A stretch of 14,638 nt of DNA. It comes from DAOUGC01 sp034429695. GTDB taxonomy: Bacteria > Chloroflexota > Anaerolineae > Anaerolineales > Anaerolineaceae. A model generated the notes under the pieces. It did not search any database, was not told the origin of the DNA, and was given only the letters and a program-made list of their open reading frames with translations. The translations under genes and the position numbers were made by a program. This document shows, in pieces, positions 6,801-13,870 of this stretch; within the stretch, counting starts at the first letter, position 1, and each line of letters opens with the position of its first letter. Location of the stretch: contig DAOUGC010000099.1 in assembly GCA_034429695.1 (NCBI GenBank), forward strand, positions 1 through 14,638, given 5' to 3'.

Positions 6801-8071
6801 GTTTGATTGCCAAGCTCAAAACTGTTGGTGCGCACTTCCACGGGAACCCGGGTGCCGTCTTTGCGGATATCCAACCCTTCAAACACAACGTGACTGCTCG
6901 CCTCGTTCATCACCAGGGGCATCTGGCGATTTTCCAGCGCTTCGGGGGCAATCAGATGGGAAACCGGCAACCCCAGCAACTCACCGGGTTGATACCCCAG
7001 CAGGCGATAGGCAGCCGGATTGGCATCCACCACCACATCGTCCTCACTCTCGAGGAAGATTGCATCCGGGGCGAACTCAAAGATGGAACGCAATATCGCC
7101 TCGGTGCGTACGCGTTCATCCGTCTCCATGGCAAGCTCGGCGGTGCGGCGGTTGACCGCCTGGCGCAGTTTGAGCTGGCGGGTGGCAGCATGATAAGTGA
7201 TAAAGGCGATGGCAGCCAGGATGATGACATCCTCCACCACGGTCACCAAAGTGCCTGGCAGGACGGAACCATCCCATCCGACGGTTGGCACGGCTGCCAC
7301 CTCCCAGTAACCGCCGGGGAAGTCGATATTGCGAATGACGGGGGAGGATGAAAAAATGCCGCGATCACCAGCCAGTGGATGGCCGTTGGAATCGCGGATG
7401 GCCAGGTTGAGGTCTGCCTGGGTGATGTACTCATCCGGGGTTATTCCGGCGCTTTCCAACACCACGCGGGTGTCAACGATGATGGCGATCCATCCCCAGA
7501 ACTCGCCGTTCTGGTATACGGGATGATAAATGCCCATGAACTTGCGATCCAGATCGGGACGGAAGGGCGCTCCAACGGCTGCATGACCAAAAGAGCGGGC
7601 ATAAGTTAATGCGGCCCGCGAGGCGATGGTCAAATGGGATGCCAGTTCCTGTCCCACATACTGACGGTTTTCTTCAAGCGGATAAACGAATTGTTCTATT
7701 CCATCCGGCGCTATGGATATGGCGGTAATACCGGATGTGGTTGACGTGAGGTGCATAAAGCCGATGCGGGCTGTATCTTCTGTGATGGGCTGATTGCTCT
7801 CCAGACTGGCTTCAGTGAATGCCAGCAAACCTTCCAGCATGGCAAGCCGCTGACCGAGGGCAAGCGTAATGGATTCATCCACAAACGCGATCTGCGAATC
7901 CACCTGATAGCGCATGGCTTCTACCGAACGATTATGAAGGCGGGTCAGCACCACGATTGAAATAATTGCGCAGAAAGCCATCACCAGTGAGGTGATCAGA
8001 ATGGCCATGCCGCGCGTTGTTTGCGAAACAGCAAGCCACATGGTGCGCAAGCCGGGGCGGAGACGGTTCAT
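3839..8071 (-). CDS. CHASE/PAS/GAF sensor with HD-GYP cyclic-di-GMP phosphodiesterase
   Basis: A 1410-residue membrane sensor expected to hydrolyse cyclic di-GMP. Domains in order: transmembrane helix ~22-43; extracytoplasmic CHASE-type sensor ~75-205 (ending FMGIYHPVYQNGEFWGWIAIIVD); second transmembrane helix ~273-294; PAS ~322-440; PAS ~446-565; GAF ~585-740; PAS ~750-870; GAF ~888-1035; GAF ~1050-1200; HD-GYP ~1210-1395. The HD-GYP has all signature residues: HDIGK at 1260-1264, HHEKWDGSGYP with HHE at 1313-1315 and GYP at 1321-1323, plus VDVWDALRSDRPYR. An active enzyme is therefore expected. The last residues form a Pro/Ala-rich tail beyond the domain. ATG overlaps the stop of the GGDEF gene as ATGA, with GGAGG nine bases upstream. 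It is the last gene of its operon. No minus-strand terminator is visible, so transcription may continue antisense into the FW-domain lipoprotein gene. Confidence 0.93.
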   Translation of the reverse strand: MNRLRPGLRTMWLAVSQTTRGMAILITSLVMAFCAIISIVVLTRLHNRSVEAMRYQVDSQIAFVDESITLALGQRLAMLEGLLAFTEASLESNQPITEDTARIGFMHLTSTTSGITAISIAPDGIEQFVYPLEENRQYVGQELASHLTIASRAALTYARSFGHAAVGAPFRPDLDRKFMGIYHPVYQNGEFWGWIAIIVDTRVVLESAGITPDEYITQADLNLAIRDSNGHPLAGDRGIFSSSPVIRNIDFPGGYWEVAAVPTVGWDGSVLPGTLVTVVEDVIILAAIAFITYHAATRQLKLRQAVNRRTAELAMETDERVRTEAILRSIFEFAPDAIFLESEDDVVVDANPAAYRLLGYQPGELLGLPVSHLIAPEALENRQMPLVMNEASSHVVFEGLDIRKDGTRVPVEVRTNSFELGNQTLMLSIVRDIGERIRNQKALAESEERLRLVIQNMPVMMVAFDENGLVVAWNRECVLVTGFSAEQIIGNPHAMEMLYPDPSYRAAIVNESQQRNGEYYGREWQITTATGERRWVSWSSISRLYPIPGWYNWLVGFDITERKLAEIQQAELTERLIRNKESLLALARMEEQDIRQQIRRYTETLGWNLKTNRVAMWLISPDHLRLVCEDVYRFESDTHGLGEALLLEKYPGFMDALNLNLIIAAVDPRNDPRTNDLTEDYLIPNGIMSMMAAPLRLHGQVAGFICCSTVDQPRAWLSDEQDFIASVADLLSLSLETREHQLADEARRESEARYRTLVVTSPDAIIQVDHNLKILFCNQQAADLLGYASVSELIGESGSKFLQKIEKDRVDLYLHILESEGKVQPIEFNLTRKDDSTFPVEVRGSINYGPEHVLNGFTIVLRDITERKQREREQAAIIAVAASLRMTSTRKEIITSVLSDLFYLLQAQGAAFFARVRGSTTYLCEQAVGAYSDWGGHEYVIPDQIFGRSLSVDSGNPINFNAEMFGGGINSAACLPLVIQERVIGALWMGRDERLADNEIHLLSAIADMVATSIHRADLFDETRRQVQRLSTLHNLDMMITASLDLHTILNSVLEQVVNHLNVDAASILLYDGNLRLLRPLARRGFSQLPPEITIRTGNRESPYSLAGEVVNTRRPVSIPDLNRDGRHRQLAQWMINEQLVAYHGVPLISKGEVKGVLEAMHHTPFQADADWQEFLETLAGQAAIAIDNSLLFEEIQSANQELAEAYDTTLEGWARALELRDQETEGHTRRVVELTHALCLRLGMDEATLVQVRRGALLHDIGKLAVPDSILLKPGPLTPEEMEIMRMHPDYAMQMLSPIPYLRPTLDIPYGHHEKWDGSGYPRGLSGTDIPLAARVFAVVDVWDALRSDRPYRPAWSDAETLEYIRRNSGTHFDPEVVRIFLEFVESQPEYKKTAGQNSPAAPTATEPS
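3865..3895 (+). terminator. Intrinsic terminator embedded in the 3' end of the opposing gene
   Basis: CAGCCGGT (3865-3872), loop GAATTTTG, ACCGGCTG (3881-3888), then TC and five T (3891-3895). It lies 28 bases past the stop of the lipoprotein gene on the plus strand and would end that transcript. The same bases encode the KTAGQNSPAA tail of the minus-strand HD-GYP protein. On the minus strand the hairpin is not followed by a T tract, so it should be one-directional. Confidence 0.8.
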
Positions 8072-10761
8072 GTTTCGCCGCCTCCGGGGTTGGTTTCAAT
8101 TACGTTCTTCCAAGTATTAATCATGCCGCGGCCCGTGGTTTTGGTCAGGTAAAGGGCTTCGTCGGCATGCTGGAAAAGCTCAGAGAGGTCGCGGCACTGG
8201 GAAAGCTCGCCGGGATCAAAGGCGCACGCCAGGCCAAAGGATATGGAAACGCCCACTTCCTGTTCGTCGAGCTGGATGGTCAGTCTTTGCAACGCTTCGC
8301 GGATGCGCAGGGCGGCGTGTTGGGCTTTCTCGATGGGGGTGTCTGGCAGCAGAATTAGAAATTCCTCGCCGCCGTAGCGTGCCAGGATATCCTCCTGACG
8401 GATCATGCTTTTGCATAAATGGGCAATGGCGTTTAATATCCGGTCGCCGGCCATGTGTCCGTAGCGGTCATTGAACAACTTGAAATGATCGATGTCCATC
8501 ATGATCAATGAGAGCGGCGATTGGGCACGCTGCGCACGCAGGAATTCCTGGCGGCCGGCTTCAAAGAAGTAGCGCCGATTGTTCACCCCGGTCAGCGGGT
8601 CGGTGATGGCCAGTTGCTGCACCTGATTAAAAAGGCGGGCTTTTTCGATGGCGGTGGCAGCCTCATTGGCAAAAGCCTGGCCCAGTCTGGTGGAGGAGGG
8701 GCGGAACGCACCCGGCTGATCGCTATCCACGGTGATGATGCCGATCACCTGGCCGTTGGCGATGAGGGGAATGATCATCCAGCCGCGCACATGGCTTACA
8801 CCGCCCCAGCCGTGAAAACGCGGGTCCTTTGAAACATCGTCCACCACCATGGCTTCGCCACGGTTACGAGCAAGCAAAAAAAGCTCGTCATCGGCAGGGT
8901 AATATTCACCTATTAAACCGGCTTCGGCAGGGAAACCCCTTCCGGCAACCAGGTGCAGGCGTTCACCTTCCTGCAGGAATACCGCCGCAGAGGTATAGGG
9001 CACAACTTCGGCCAGGTGAACCAGAATTTTATCCAGCACGATGGGCAAATCCAGCGCAGAAGCCACTGCAGACGAGGCGCGCCACAACATTTCCGACTCC
9101 TGCGCCCTGTGCTTAAGCTCCTGATACAGACGTACATTTTGAATGGCAATGCCGGTCTGCCGGCTGATGGTGTCCAGTAAAGCCACTTCCCGTTCACTGA
9201 AACAACGGAGCTGTTCAAGATTAAAGGCTGCAAGCACCCCCAAGCATTGCTCCCCCACCATGAGGGGCGACAAAGCCAGGCAACGCATGCCCTGCTGGAA
9301 CCATTGCTGTGCCTCAGGATGTTGATCCTGATGGTAAATGCAGTATAAGATGCTCTGATGATTTTCCACTGCCGACCACAGGGGCGATTCACCGCGTTTG
9401 ATGGGCAGTTGCTGTAAATGGGCGGGCATGCCATGCAGGTGACTGAAGGTCATTTCGCCCTGTTCGATTTGCTCCGGGGTTAGCAGTGCCAGCGCACTGG
9501 CATCGGCGTGCATGATGGTGGTGGTCAGTTCCAGCGTCTTTTGAATGGCGCTGTCCAAATCCAGCACGGAAGAGACCGTGCGGGAAAGCTCATTGAGTTG
9601 CTGCTCGCGTTCCAGCAGTTCGTTAATTTCAGCGTAAGAGTAAGCGTTTTGCAGCGCCATGCCGGCCTGCCCGGCAAATGACATAAGCTGTTCGGCATGT
9701 TCAGCGTTGTAAAAATTTACTTCGTTCTTGTCCAGCGAGAGGAAGCCCAGCAGGCGGTCCTGCGCGATAATGGGTGCGCCCACCCACGATTGGATGTGCG
9801 CGCCGACCTCGGTGAACACCCAACTGCTTGATTGGTGCGTGTCAGGAATGAAGTGGGATTGGAGGGTGTCACGGATGGATTGCAGATTCCCGACCTGATC
9901 CATTTTAAAACGGATGCCGACCACATGCTGACCGGGCTTCAGGTTGAAACCACTTGCCCGTAGAATGATGGCTTCTTCTCCTTCAATGCCAAGCACTGTG
10001 GCTGAATCAAACGGAACCACCCGGCGTACCTGTTCCATCAGCAGGTCGAGGATCTTGTCCGGTTCCAGACTGGTGGATAGCCTCAGGCCGGCATTGCGCA
10101 GGGCCTGGGCAATCTGCCGCTGCTTGCGTTCGGAAAGGAGTAGATTGCGGATGGTGGTGTCTGATTGACGGCGCTGAATGGCCGCGCCGATCAACCCTGC
10201 AGCCATTTTAAGGGTGCGGATGGTGGTGGCTTGCCAGTAATGCTGCCAGTGACATTCGTCAAAACCAATAAACCCCCACCAACGCCCCCCCACCTGAATG
10301 GGGGCAAGCAGCATGGAACGCGCCGATTTGAGGGAAAACAAAGCGCTTTCCTCAGGGGTGTAATGGTTTTCGTAGCGGGTAACCGCTTCGCCTGCTGACA
10401 GCAGCCCGCTGATATGGTCAAATGCAGAGGAATTAATGGGAATGCGCCTGAGGCGGGGTTGGTTTGACTGGGGCTCGACAGAACCATCCACCCATTCATG
10501 CAGAAGTTCGCACACCTCGCGACCTTCATCACAGCGATAGGCGTACAGGTAAGCGCGTGAAACACCGGCGGCGTCACCCAGCGCGCCGAGGATTTCCTCG
10601 ATGCAATCCTCCCAGTGAGAAGCCTGCATCAGATTTTCGGCTGCTGTGGTAACCGATGCGAGGATGATGTTAACCCGACGTGTGGAAACTGGCGCAAGTT
10701 GCCCGCGCCACGGATTTCTCCTCACTCTACCACTCTTGCCACTACCTGCAGGATCGTCCAT
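8068..10761 (-). CDS. Multi-GAF diguanylate cyclase (GGDEF)
   Basis: An 897-residue protein without signal peptide or membrane segment, so cytoplasmic. Four GAF-type regions (~30-195, ~215-375, ~390-550, ~560-720) precede a GGDEF domain (~715-880). Its active-site loop reads RYGGEEF (GGEEF at 797-801), the metal site MMDIDHFK is present, and the substrate-binding region FNDRYGHMAGD is intact. RQED (788-791) lies exactly five residues before GGEEF, matching the RxxD inhibitory I-site, so feedback inhibition by the product is expected. The protein should make cyclic di-GMP under control of ligands bound by the GAFs, which show no identifiable cofactor residue by eye. The start has AGGA six bases upstream. 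Its stop overlaps the start of the HD-GYP phosphodiesterase gene, so synthesis and degradation enzymes are co-translated. The Lon-domain gene lies 109 bases upstream on the same strand. Confidence 0.94.
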   Translation of the reverse strand: MDDPAGSGKSGRVRRNPWRGQLAPVSTRRVNIILASVTTAAENLMQASHWEDCIEEILGALGDAAGVSRAYLYAYRCDEGREVCELLHEWVDGSVEPQSNQPRLRRIPINSSAFDHISGLLSAGEAVTRYENHYTPEESALFSLKSARSMLLAPIQVGGRWWGFIGFDECHWQHYWQATTIRTLKMAAGLIGAAIQRRQSDTTIRNLLLSERKQRQIAQALRNAGLRLSTSLEPDKILDLLMEQVRRVVPFDSATVLGIEGEEAIILRASGFNLKPGQHVVGIRFKMDQVGNLQSIRDTLQSHFIPDTHQSSSWVFTEVGAHIQSWVGAPIIAQDRLLGFLSLDKNEVNFYNAEHAEQLMSFAGQAGMALQNAYSYAEINELLEREQQLNELSRTVSSVLDLDSAIQKTLELTTTIMHADASALALLTPEQIEQGEMTFSHLHGMPAHLQQLPIKRGESPLWSAVENHQSILYCIYHQDQHPEAQQWFQQGMRCLALSPLMVGEQCLGVLAAFNLEQLRCFSEREVALLDTISRQTGIAIQNVRLYQELKHRAQESEMLWRASSAVASALDLPIVLDKILVHLAEVVPYTSAAVFLQEGERLHLVAGRGFPAEAGLIGEYYPADDELFLLARNRGEAMVVDDVSKDPRFHGWGGVSHVRGWMIIPLIANGQVIGIITVDSDQPGAFRPSSTRLGQAFANEAATAIEKARLFNQVQQLAITDPLTGVNNRRYFFEAGRQEFLRAQRAQSPLSLIMMDIDHFKLFNDRYGHMAGDRILNAIAHLCKSMIRQEDILARYGGEEFLILLPDTPIEKAQHAALRIREALQRLTIQLDEQEVGVSISFGLACAFDPGELSQCRDLSELFQHADEALYLTKTTGRGMINTWKNVIETNPGGGET

Positions 10762-10789
10762 GCCCCGTCCTGGTGGATAATATATATCT

Positions 10790-10820
10790 ATAATAATTCA
10801 TTCACGCATGGCAGTGTGAA
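10790..10820 (-). promoter_or_regulatory. Possible promoter of the GGDEF/HD-GYP operon
   Basis: The 109-base gap upstream of the cyclase gene contains an AT-rich patch on the minus strand (AATTATTATAGATATATATTAT, split here as AATTATTATAG and ATATATATTAT) in otherwise GC-rich DNA. TTCACA (10815-10820) could be a -35 box with AATTAT 16 bases or TATTAT 19 bases downstream. Neither spacing is ideal, so this is weak evidence for an internal promoter separating the pair from the Lon-domain gene. Confidence 0.3.
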
Positions 10821-10870
10821 TATGTGCCCTGCCTAACAATATTGAAAGCCAAAGAAGTCCATCGGATGAA

Positions 10871-11530
10871 CTAATTCAACCATGCAGCCCGTGCTGCGCT
10901 TTCCTCTTTCACATGGGTCACCTGTTGTTGGAGCGCCACCTCGCGGCGCAATAGACGTAATGCGCCAAAAACGAGCTGGCGCGACGTCATGGCTTCGAGC
11001 AGGGGTTGCTTTTCAGCCGGGGGTATTTGCAGCAGTGCGGTTGCCAGATAGACCAGCAATAATGGCTCTTCAGGCAGTTCCATTTTTTGCAGATCCATGC
11101 CCATGCCACCCGTGCGGGCAATCAGGGATAAATACGTTTCCAGTAGATGCGTGAACTGGCGCCGGGTCTTTTGCAACGCCAGACTGCGGCTGATCTCCAG
11201 TGGAATGCTTTCCACCCCGGCTGTACGGTAGGGCAAATGGTCATCCTGATGGGCAATGATGAAGCGCTCATCTCCCATGGCGGTGATGTTCATGCGCCCG
11301 TCTGGTAGTGGATTGACCTCGACGATGCGTGCTGTTGTTCCCACGGAATAGGTTTCAGCCAGTGGCCCGTTGGCTTCATCGCCATTGCGAATGAGGACCA
11401 CGCCAAAAGGACGGTCGCTTTCCAGACATTCCTTGATCATCAATCGGTAGCGTGTCTCAAAGATATGCAAATGTAACGGAATGCCCGGGAACAGAACCGT
11501 ATTCAGTGGAAAGATGGGTATTTCATACAT
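10871..11530 (-). CDS. Stand-alone Lon N-terminal (substrate-binding) domain protein
   Basis: A 219-residue protein matching the LON substrate-binding domain: it opens with YEIPIFPLNTVLFPGIPLHLHIFETRYRLMIKECL, the classic N-terminal signature. It continues with GVVLIRNG, VGTTARIVEV and GDERFII, and ends in a helical region. There is no AAA+ ATPase or Ser-Lys protease domain, so this is not the Lon protease. Such single-domain relatives are common in bacteria and their partner is generally unknown; a role in protein binding or recognition is inferred from the Lon domain. No Shine-Dalgarno is visible before the ATG; instead TACAAT lies seven bases upstream, suggesting a leaderless transcript. 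It follows the terminator of the surface cluster and lies 109 bases upstream of the diguanylate cyclase, on the same strand. Confidence 0.9.
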   Translation of the reverse strand: MYEIPIFPLNTVLFPGIPLHLHIFETRYRLMIKECLESDRPFGVVLIRNGDEANGPLAETYSVGTTARIVEVNPLPDGRMNITAMGDERFIIAHQDDHLPYRTAGVESIPLEISRSLALQKTRRQFTHLLETYLSLIARTGGMGMDLQKMELPEEPLLLVYLATALLQIPPAEKQPLLEAMTSRQLVFGALRLLRREVALQQQVTHVKEESAARAAWLN

Positions 11531-11537
11531 TAACTAA

Positions 11538-11543
11538 ATTGTA
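11538..11543 (-). promoter_or_regulatory. -10 element placed for a leaderless Lon-domain transcript
   Basis: On the minus strand TACAAT is followed by seven bases (TTAGTTA) and then the ATG of the Lon-domain gene. A -10 box at this distance would put the transcription start at or next to the start codon. No Shine-Dalgarno competes with this reading. No convincing -35 box is seen. Confidence 0.4.
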
Positions 11544-11600
11544 CCCATCTGCTCAAAAAATGCACTGGTACGTATAAGATTCCCGTAAATTCATCGGGCG

Positions 11601-11640
11601 GCAAATAAGACAGCCGCCACCTGCATGGCGGCTGTCTGTT
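11601..11640 (-). terminator. Intrinsic terminator of the SGNH lipoprotein cluster
   Basis: A perfect 10-bp stem, GACAGCCGCC (11609-11618) with GGCGGCTGTC (11627-11636), closes an 8-base loop. Read on the minus strand it is followed by TTATTT. It lies 28 bases past the stop of the last cluster gene and before the Lon-domain gene, so it most likely separates the two transcription units. Confidence 0.85.
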
Positions 11641-11664
11641 GTGCTTGTGATCCCCCCTGATGGG

Positions 11665-12672
11665 TTACTGCGATACAGCCCGCCACACGGCGTCGATCAC
11701 CTGCAGGGCGGTCAGATTGCGGTGCGGCCAGGCATAGCGCATGGCGAGGGGGTCATCAAAATTGTTCAACCCGACTGTCAGGTGAAAGCCGTCGTCCCAC
11801 AGCCCATGATGTTCCAGCGGCTGCACTTCCAGCCAGAAGTTCCACACGGGCAGGTCGTAATCGTAAGCCACGCGCGCGACAGCGGCGTTGATGGCGTGGT
11901 CACCTTCCAGATTGTCCGCCTTGGTGGACAGGATGGGCAGCACGCCGCGTGTAATGGAATAATCCACAATGTCACGCAGATAACCTTCGTAGACTTCAGC
12001 CGGACGCTTTGACCACCACTGTTCCATGCTGATAATCACAAAGCCGGGGTTGTTGATCCGAAATTCGCAATCCAGCGGGGTTTCACCCGCTTCGCAAAAG
12101 TCGGGGTCAGCCATGGTGGGCGACAGAACCGAAGCGACGTTAAACCCGCCGCGTACAGCCTGACTCTCGCGGCTCCACTGACCTTCAAAATAATCAATGG
12201 TGTCCTGCAGGTGGGCATTTTCTGCGCCCAGGGTATAGTCGCCGGTATCAAAGGGTCCCAGGAACTTGGAGGAGACGTTCTGGCAATCGCCAATCACCGA
12301 GAAGGCTTTGGGATTGGTTCCGTTGAGCAACCCGGTCTGATGGATCTCTCTGGCGCGGGCTGAAACGGCAGGAATGACCGGCCAGGTTTGCCATTCTTCG
12401 GGCAACAGGCGGGTATCCTCGGTGGGGCGCAGCGCTGCAGGCTCATCCTGAGCGGCGGGCAAACCCGGCGTGGCAAGCGGTGATTCCAGCCCGCCGCCGG
12501 GGACCTCACCGGTGGAGGTGGGCGCCAGACATGCGCCGTCGGTTTCGGCGCACTCGTCCACCAGCAGCGAGGCGTCGGAGGTGGGTGTGGCGGGTTTGGC
12601 GTTGTTGGTGCAGGCAGCCAGGGCGGCTGCGATCAGGATCAAAAAGAGGATGCGGATCTTGTTGGATAACAT
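11665..12672 (-). CDS. Lipoprotein with degenerate SGNH-like fold (paralogue 1)
   Basis: A 335-residue exported protein. MLSNKIRILFLILIAAALAAC is a clear lipoprotein signal with acceptor Cys21, followed by a Pro/Thr/Glu linker to about residue 90. The C-terminal part aligns along its whole length with the gene at 13871: shared stretches include the IGDCQ block, CEAGETPxxC, LPILSTKADNxEGD, VAYDYDLPVWNFW and NLTALQVID. SGNH-type landmarks can be placed: block I reads GDC (128-130), with Cys for Ser; block III reads SMEQW, with Gln218 where Asn is expected; block V, D294-G-F-H297-L, is intact. Hydrolase activity is therefore doubtful and a binding role is possible. ATG 12672 was preferred to an upstream in-frame TTG because it starts the signal peptide properly. 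It is the last gene of the cluster, 52 bases after the SGNH gene. Confidence 0.8.
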   Translation of the reverse strand: MLSNKIRILFLILIAAALAACTNNAKPATPTSDASLLVDECAETDGACLAPTSTGEVPGGGLESPLATPGLPAAQDEPAALRPTEDTRLLPEEWQTWPVIPAVSARAREIHQTGLLNGTNPKAFSVIGDCQNVSSKFLGPFDTGDYTLGAENAHLQDTIDYFEGQWSRESQAVRGGFNVASVLSPTMADPDFCEAGETPLDCEFRINNPGFVIISMEQWWSKRPAEVYEGYLRDIVDYSITRGVLPILSTKADNLEGDHAINAAVARVAYDYDLPVWNFWLEVQPLEHHGLWDDGFHLTVGLNNFDDPLAMRYAWPHRNLTALQVIDAVWRAVSQ

Positions 12673-12724
12673 GCCAGCTTTATACCACAATTCTGGCAGC
12701 GTATGTTAAACAGGGTGATGAACC

Positions 12725-13858
12725 TTACGGGGTGGGTGGCAGGCAGAGGTTTCCTGCTGCGTTGGTCAGTTGATCCACCAGGGCTTGCGCCACCCGTGCT
12801 TCTCCCGCAGGGGTGAGGTGGATGGCAGAGTTGGTGAATTCGCCTTCTGGAGCCAGATCCCAGAGATCAACGTACCACCAGCCGGAATCCTCAGCCGCCT
12901 GTGCCAGGCGCTGGCGGTACTGGTCATACGCCCAGCGCGGGTAATAGAAGTTGTAGCGCTCGTCGCTGTTCTCACCGCTGCTGATCAGGATCGGTTCGTT
13001 GACCAGCAAAATGGGGGTGCCGCCTGCCATGCGGTGGGCTGCACTGATCACATCCAGCGCCATGCCTTCATCCGGCAGGGTGGGCGGGGTGAACTCGTGA
13101 AAATCCAGCTCGCCGGGTTCAAAATCGCGCTGGGCGGGGGGATAATCGGCGGGGTATTCCTGGTCAATGCCGGTGGATGCCCACATCAGCCCGTAAAGCT
13201 GCAGACGCAGCAGATCGGCAAGCTGGCGGCGCTGGCCAAAAATGGTGCGATCCCACCATGTGGGTTGCGCCAGGCTGGAGCCGTCCAGGGGCAGGTTGTA
13301 CTGGTGGATCAGCCGCTGGATGCGCTGCGGGTTGTTTGCCGCGATGGGGGAATCGAGCTGGCGGCTGACCGGGAAGGCTTCCAGCGTCAGCGACCAGATG
13401 ATCAGATCGGGTTGCAAATGCATGGCTTCGTCCAGGATCATCAGGTCCTTGGTGAGTGACAGGGTGGGGTAGCCCAGGTTGTAGACCCGGACGTTTTTAC
13501 CGCCACATTCCATGCGGAGCGCGTCCAGTTGGCCCGCGCGGGTTTGTTGGGGTTTTAACAGCGTGCCCCATGTGGCCGAGTCGCCGATCATCAGGATGCG
13601 GAACTCATCTGCTGGTGCGGGCTGATTAACAATGTGGGACGCAAACATGGCGTCCAGGTTGTACAGCGAAAGGTTGTAGGCTGCACGCGGGTTTTCTCCA
13701 AACGGGAAGCGCTGCCGGCCAGGAAAAACAGAGTTATATAATGAAAGACCCCCAATGGAGCCGACCGGGAAGAGCACCGCGAAAAGCAAATTAAACACCA
13801 CCAGCAAGAGCAGGGTTTTGACGGCAATGTGTCCCATTTCGCGGAAAGTCATCTTCAT
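12725..13858 (-). CDS. Membrane-anchored SGNH-hydrolase-like protein
   Basis: A 377-residue protein with one N-terminal hydrophobic segment (~11-33: IAVKTLLLLVVFNLLFAVLFPVG) and no lipobox, so probably anchored in the membrane with the rest outside. Block I is clear: RILMIGDSATWG, nucleophile Ser94. A block II-like Gly occurs in YNLGYPTLS. Block III is not recognisable (LIIWSLTLEAF has no G-x-N). Near the C-terminus EFTNSAIHLTPAGEARVA gives His347, but the usual Asp three residues earlier is Ser344. Proteins of this kind act as esterases or as partners of O-acyltransferases that modify surface polysaccharides; which one applies here cannot be told. ATG 13858 was chosen because AGG lies eight bases before it; a GTG six bases upstream would be too close. 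It sits 12 bases after one lipoprotein gene and 52 before its paralogue. Confidence 0.8.
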   Translation of the reverse strand: MKMTFREMGHIAVKTLLLLVVFNLLFAVLFPVGSIGGLSLYNSVFPGRQRFPFGENPRAAYNLSLYNLDAMFASHIVNQPAPADEFRILMIGDSATWGTLLKPQQTRAGQLDALRMECGGKNVRVYNLGYPTLSLTKDLMILDEAMHLQPDLIIWSLTLEAFPVSRQLDSPIAANNPQRIQRLIHQYNLPLDGSSLAQPTWWDRTIFGQRRQLADLLRLQLYGLMWASTGIDQEYPADYPPAQRDFEPGELDFHEFTPPTLPDEGMALDVISAAHRMAGGTPILLVNEPILISSGENSDERYNFYYPRWAYDQYRQRLAQAAEDSGWWYVDLWDLAPEGEFTNSAIHLTPAGEARVAQALVDQLTNAAGNLCLPPTP

Positions 13859-13870
13859 GATCACAACCTG

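Noticed and set aside
10801..10820. Small hairpin TTCAC...GTGAA between the Lon-domain and cyclase genes
   Set aside because: Only five stable pairs and no T tract; not credible as a terminator.
12770..13459. 229-codon open frame on the plus strand
   Set aside because: Antisense shadow of the SGNH gene; no recognisable domain in its translation.
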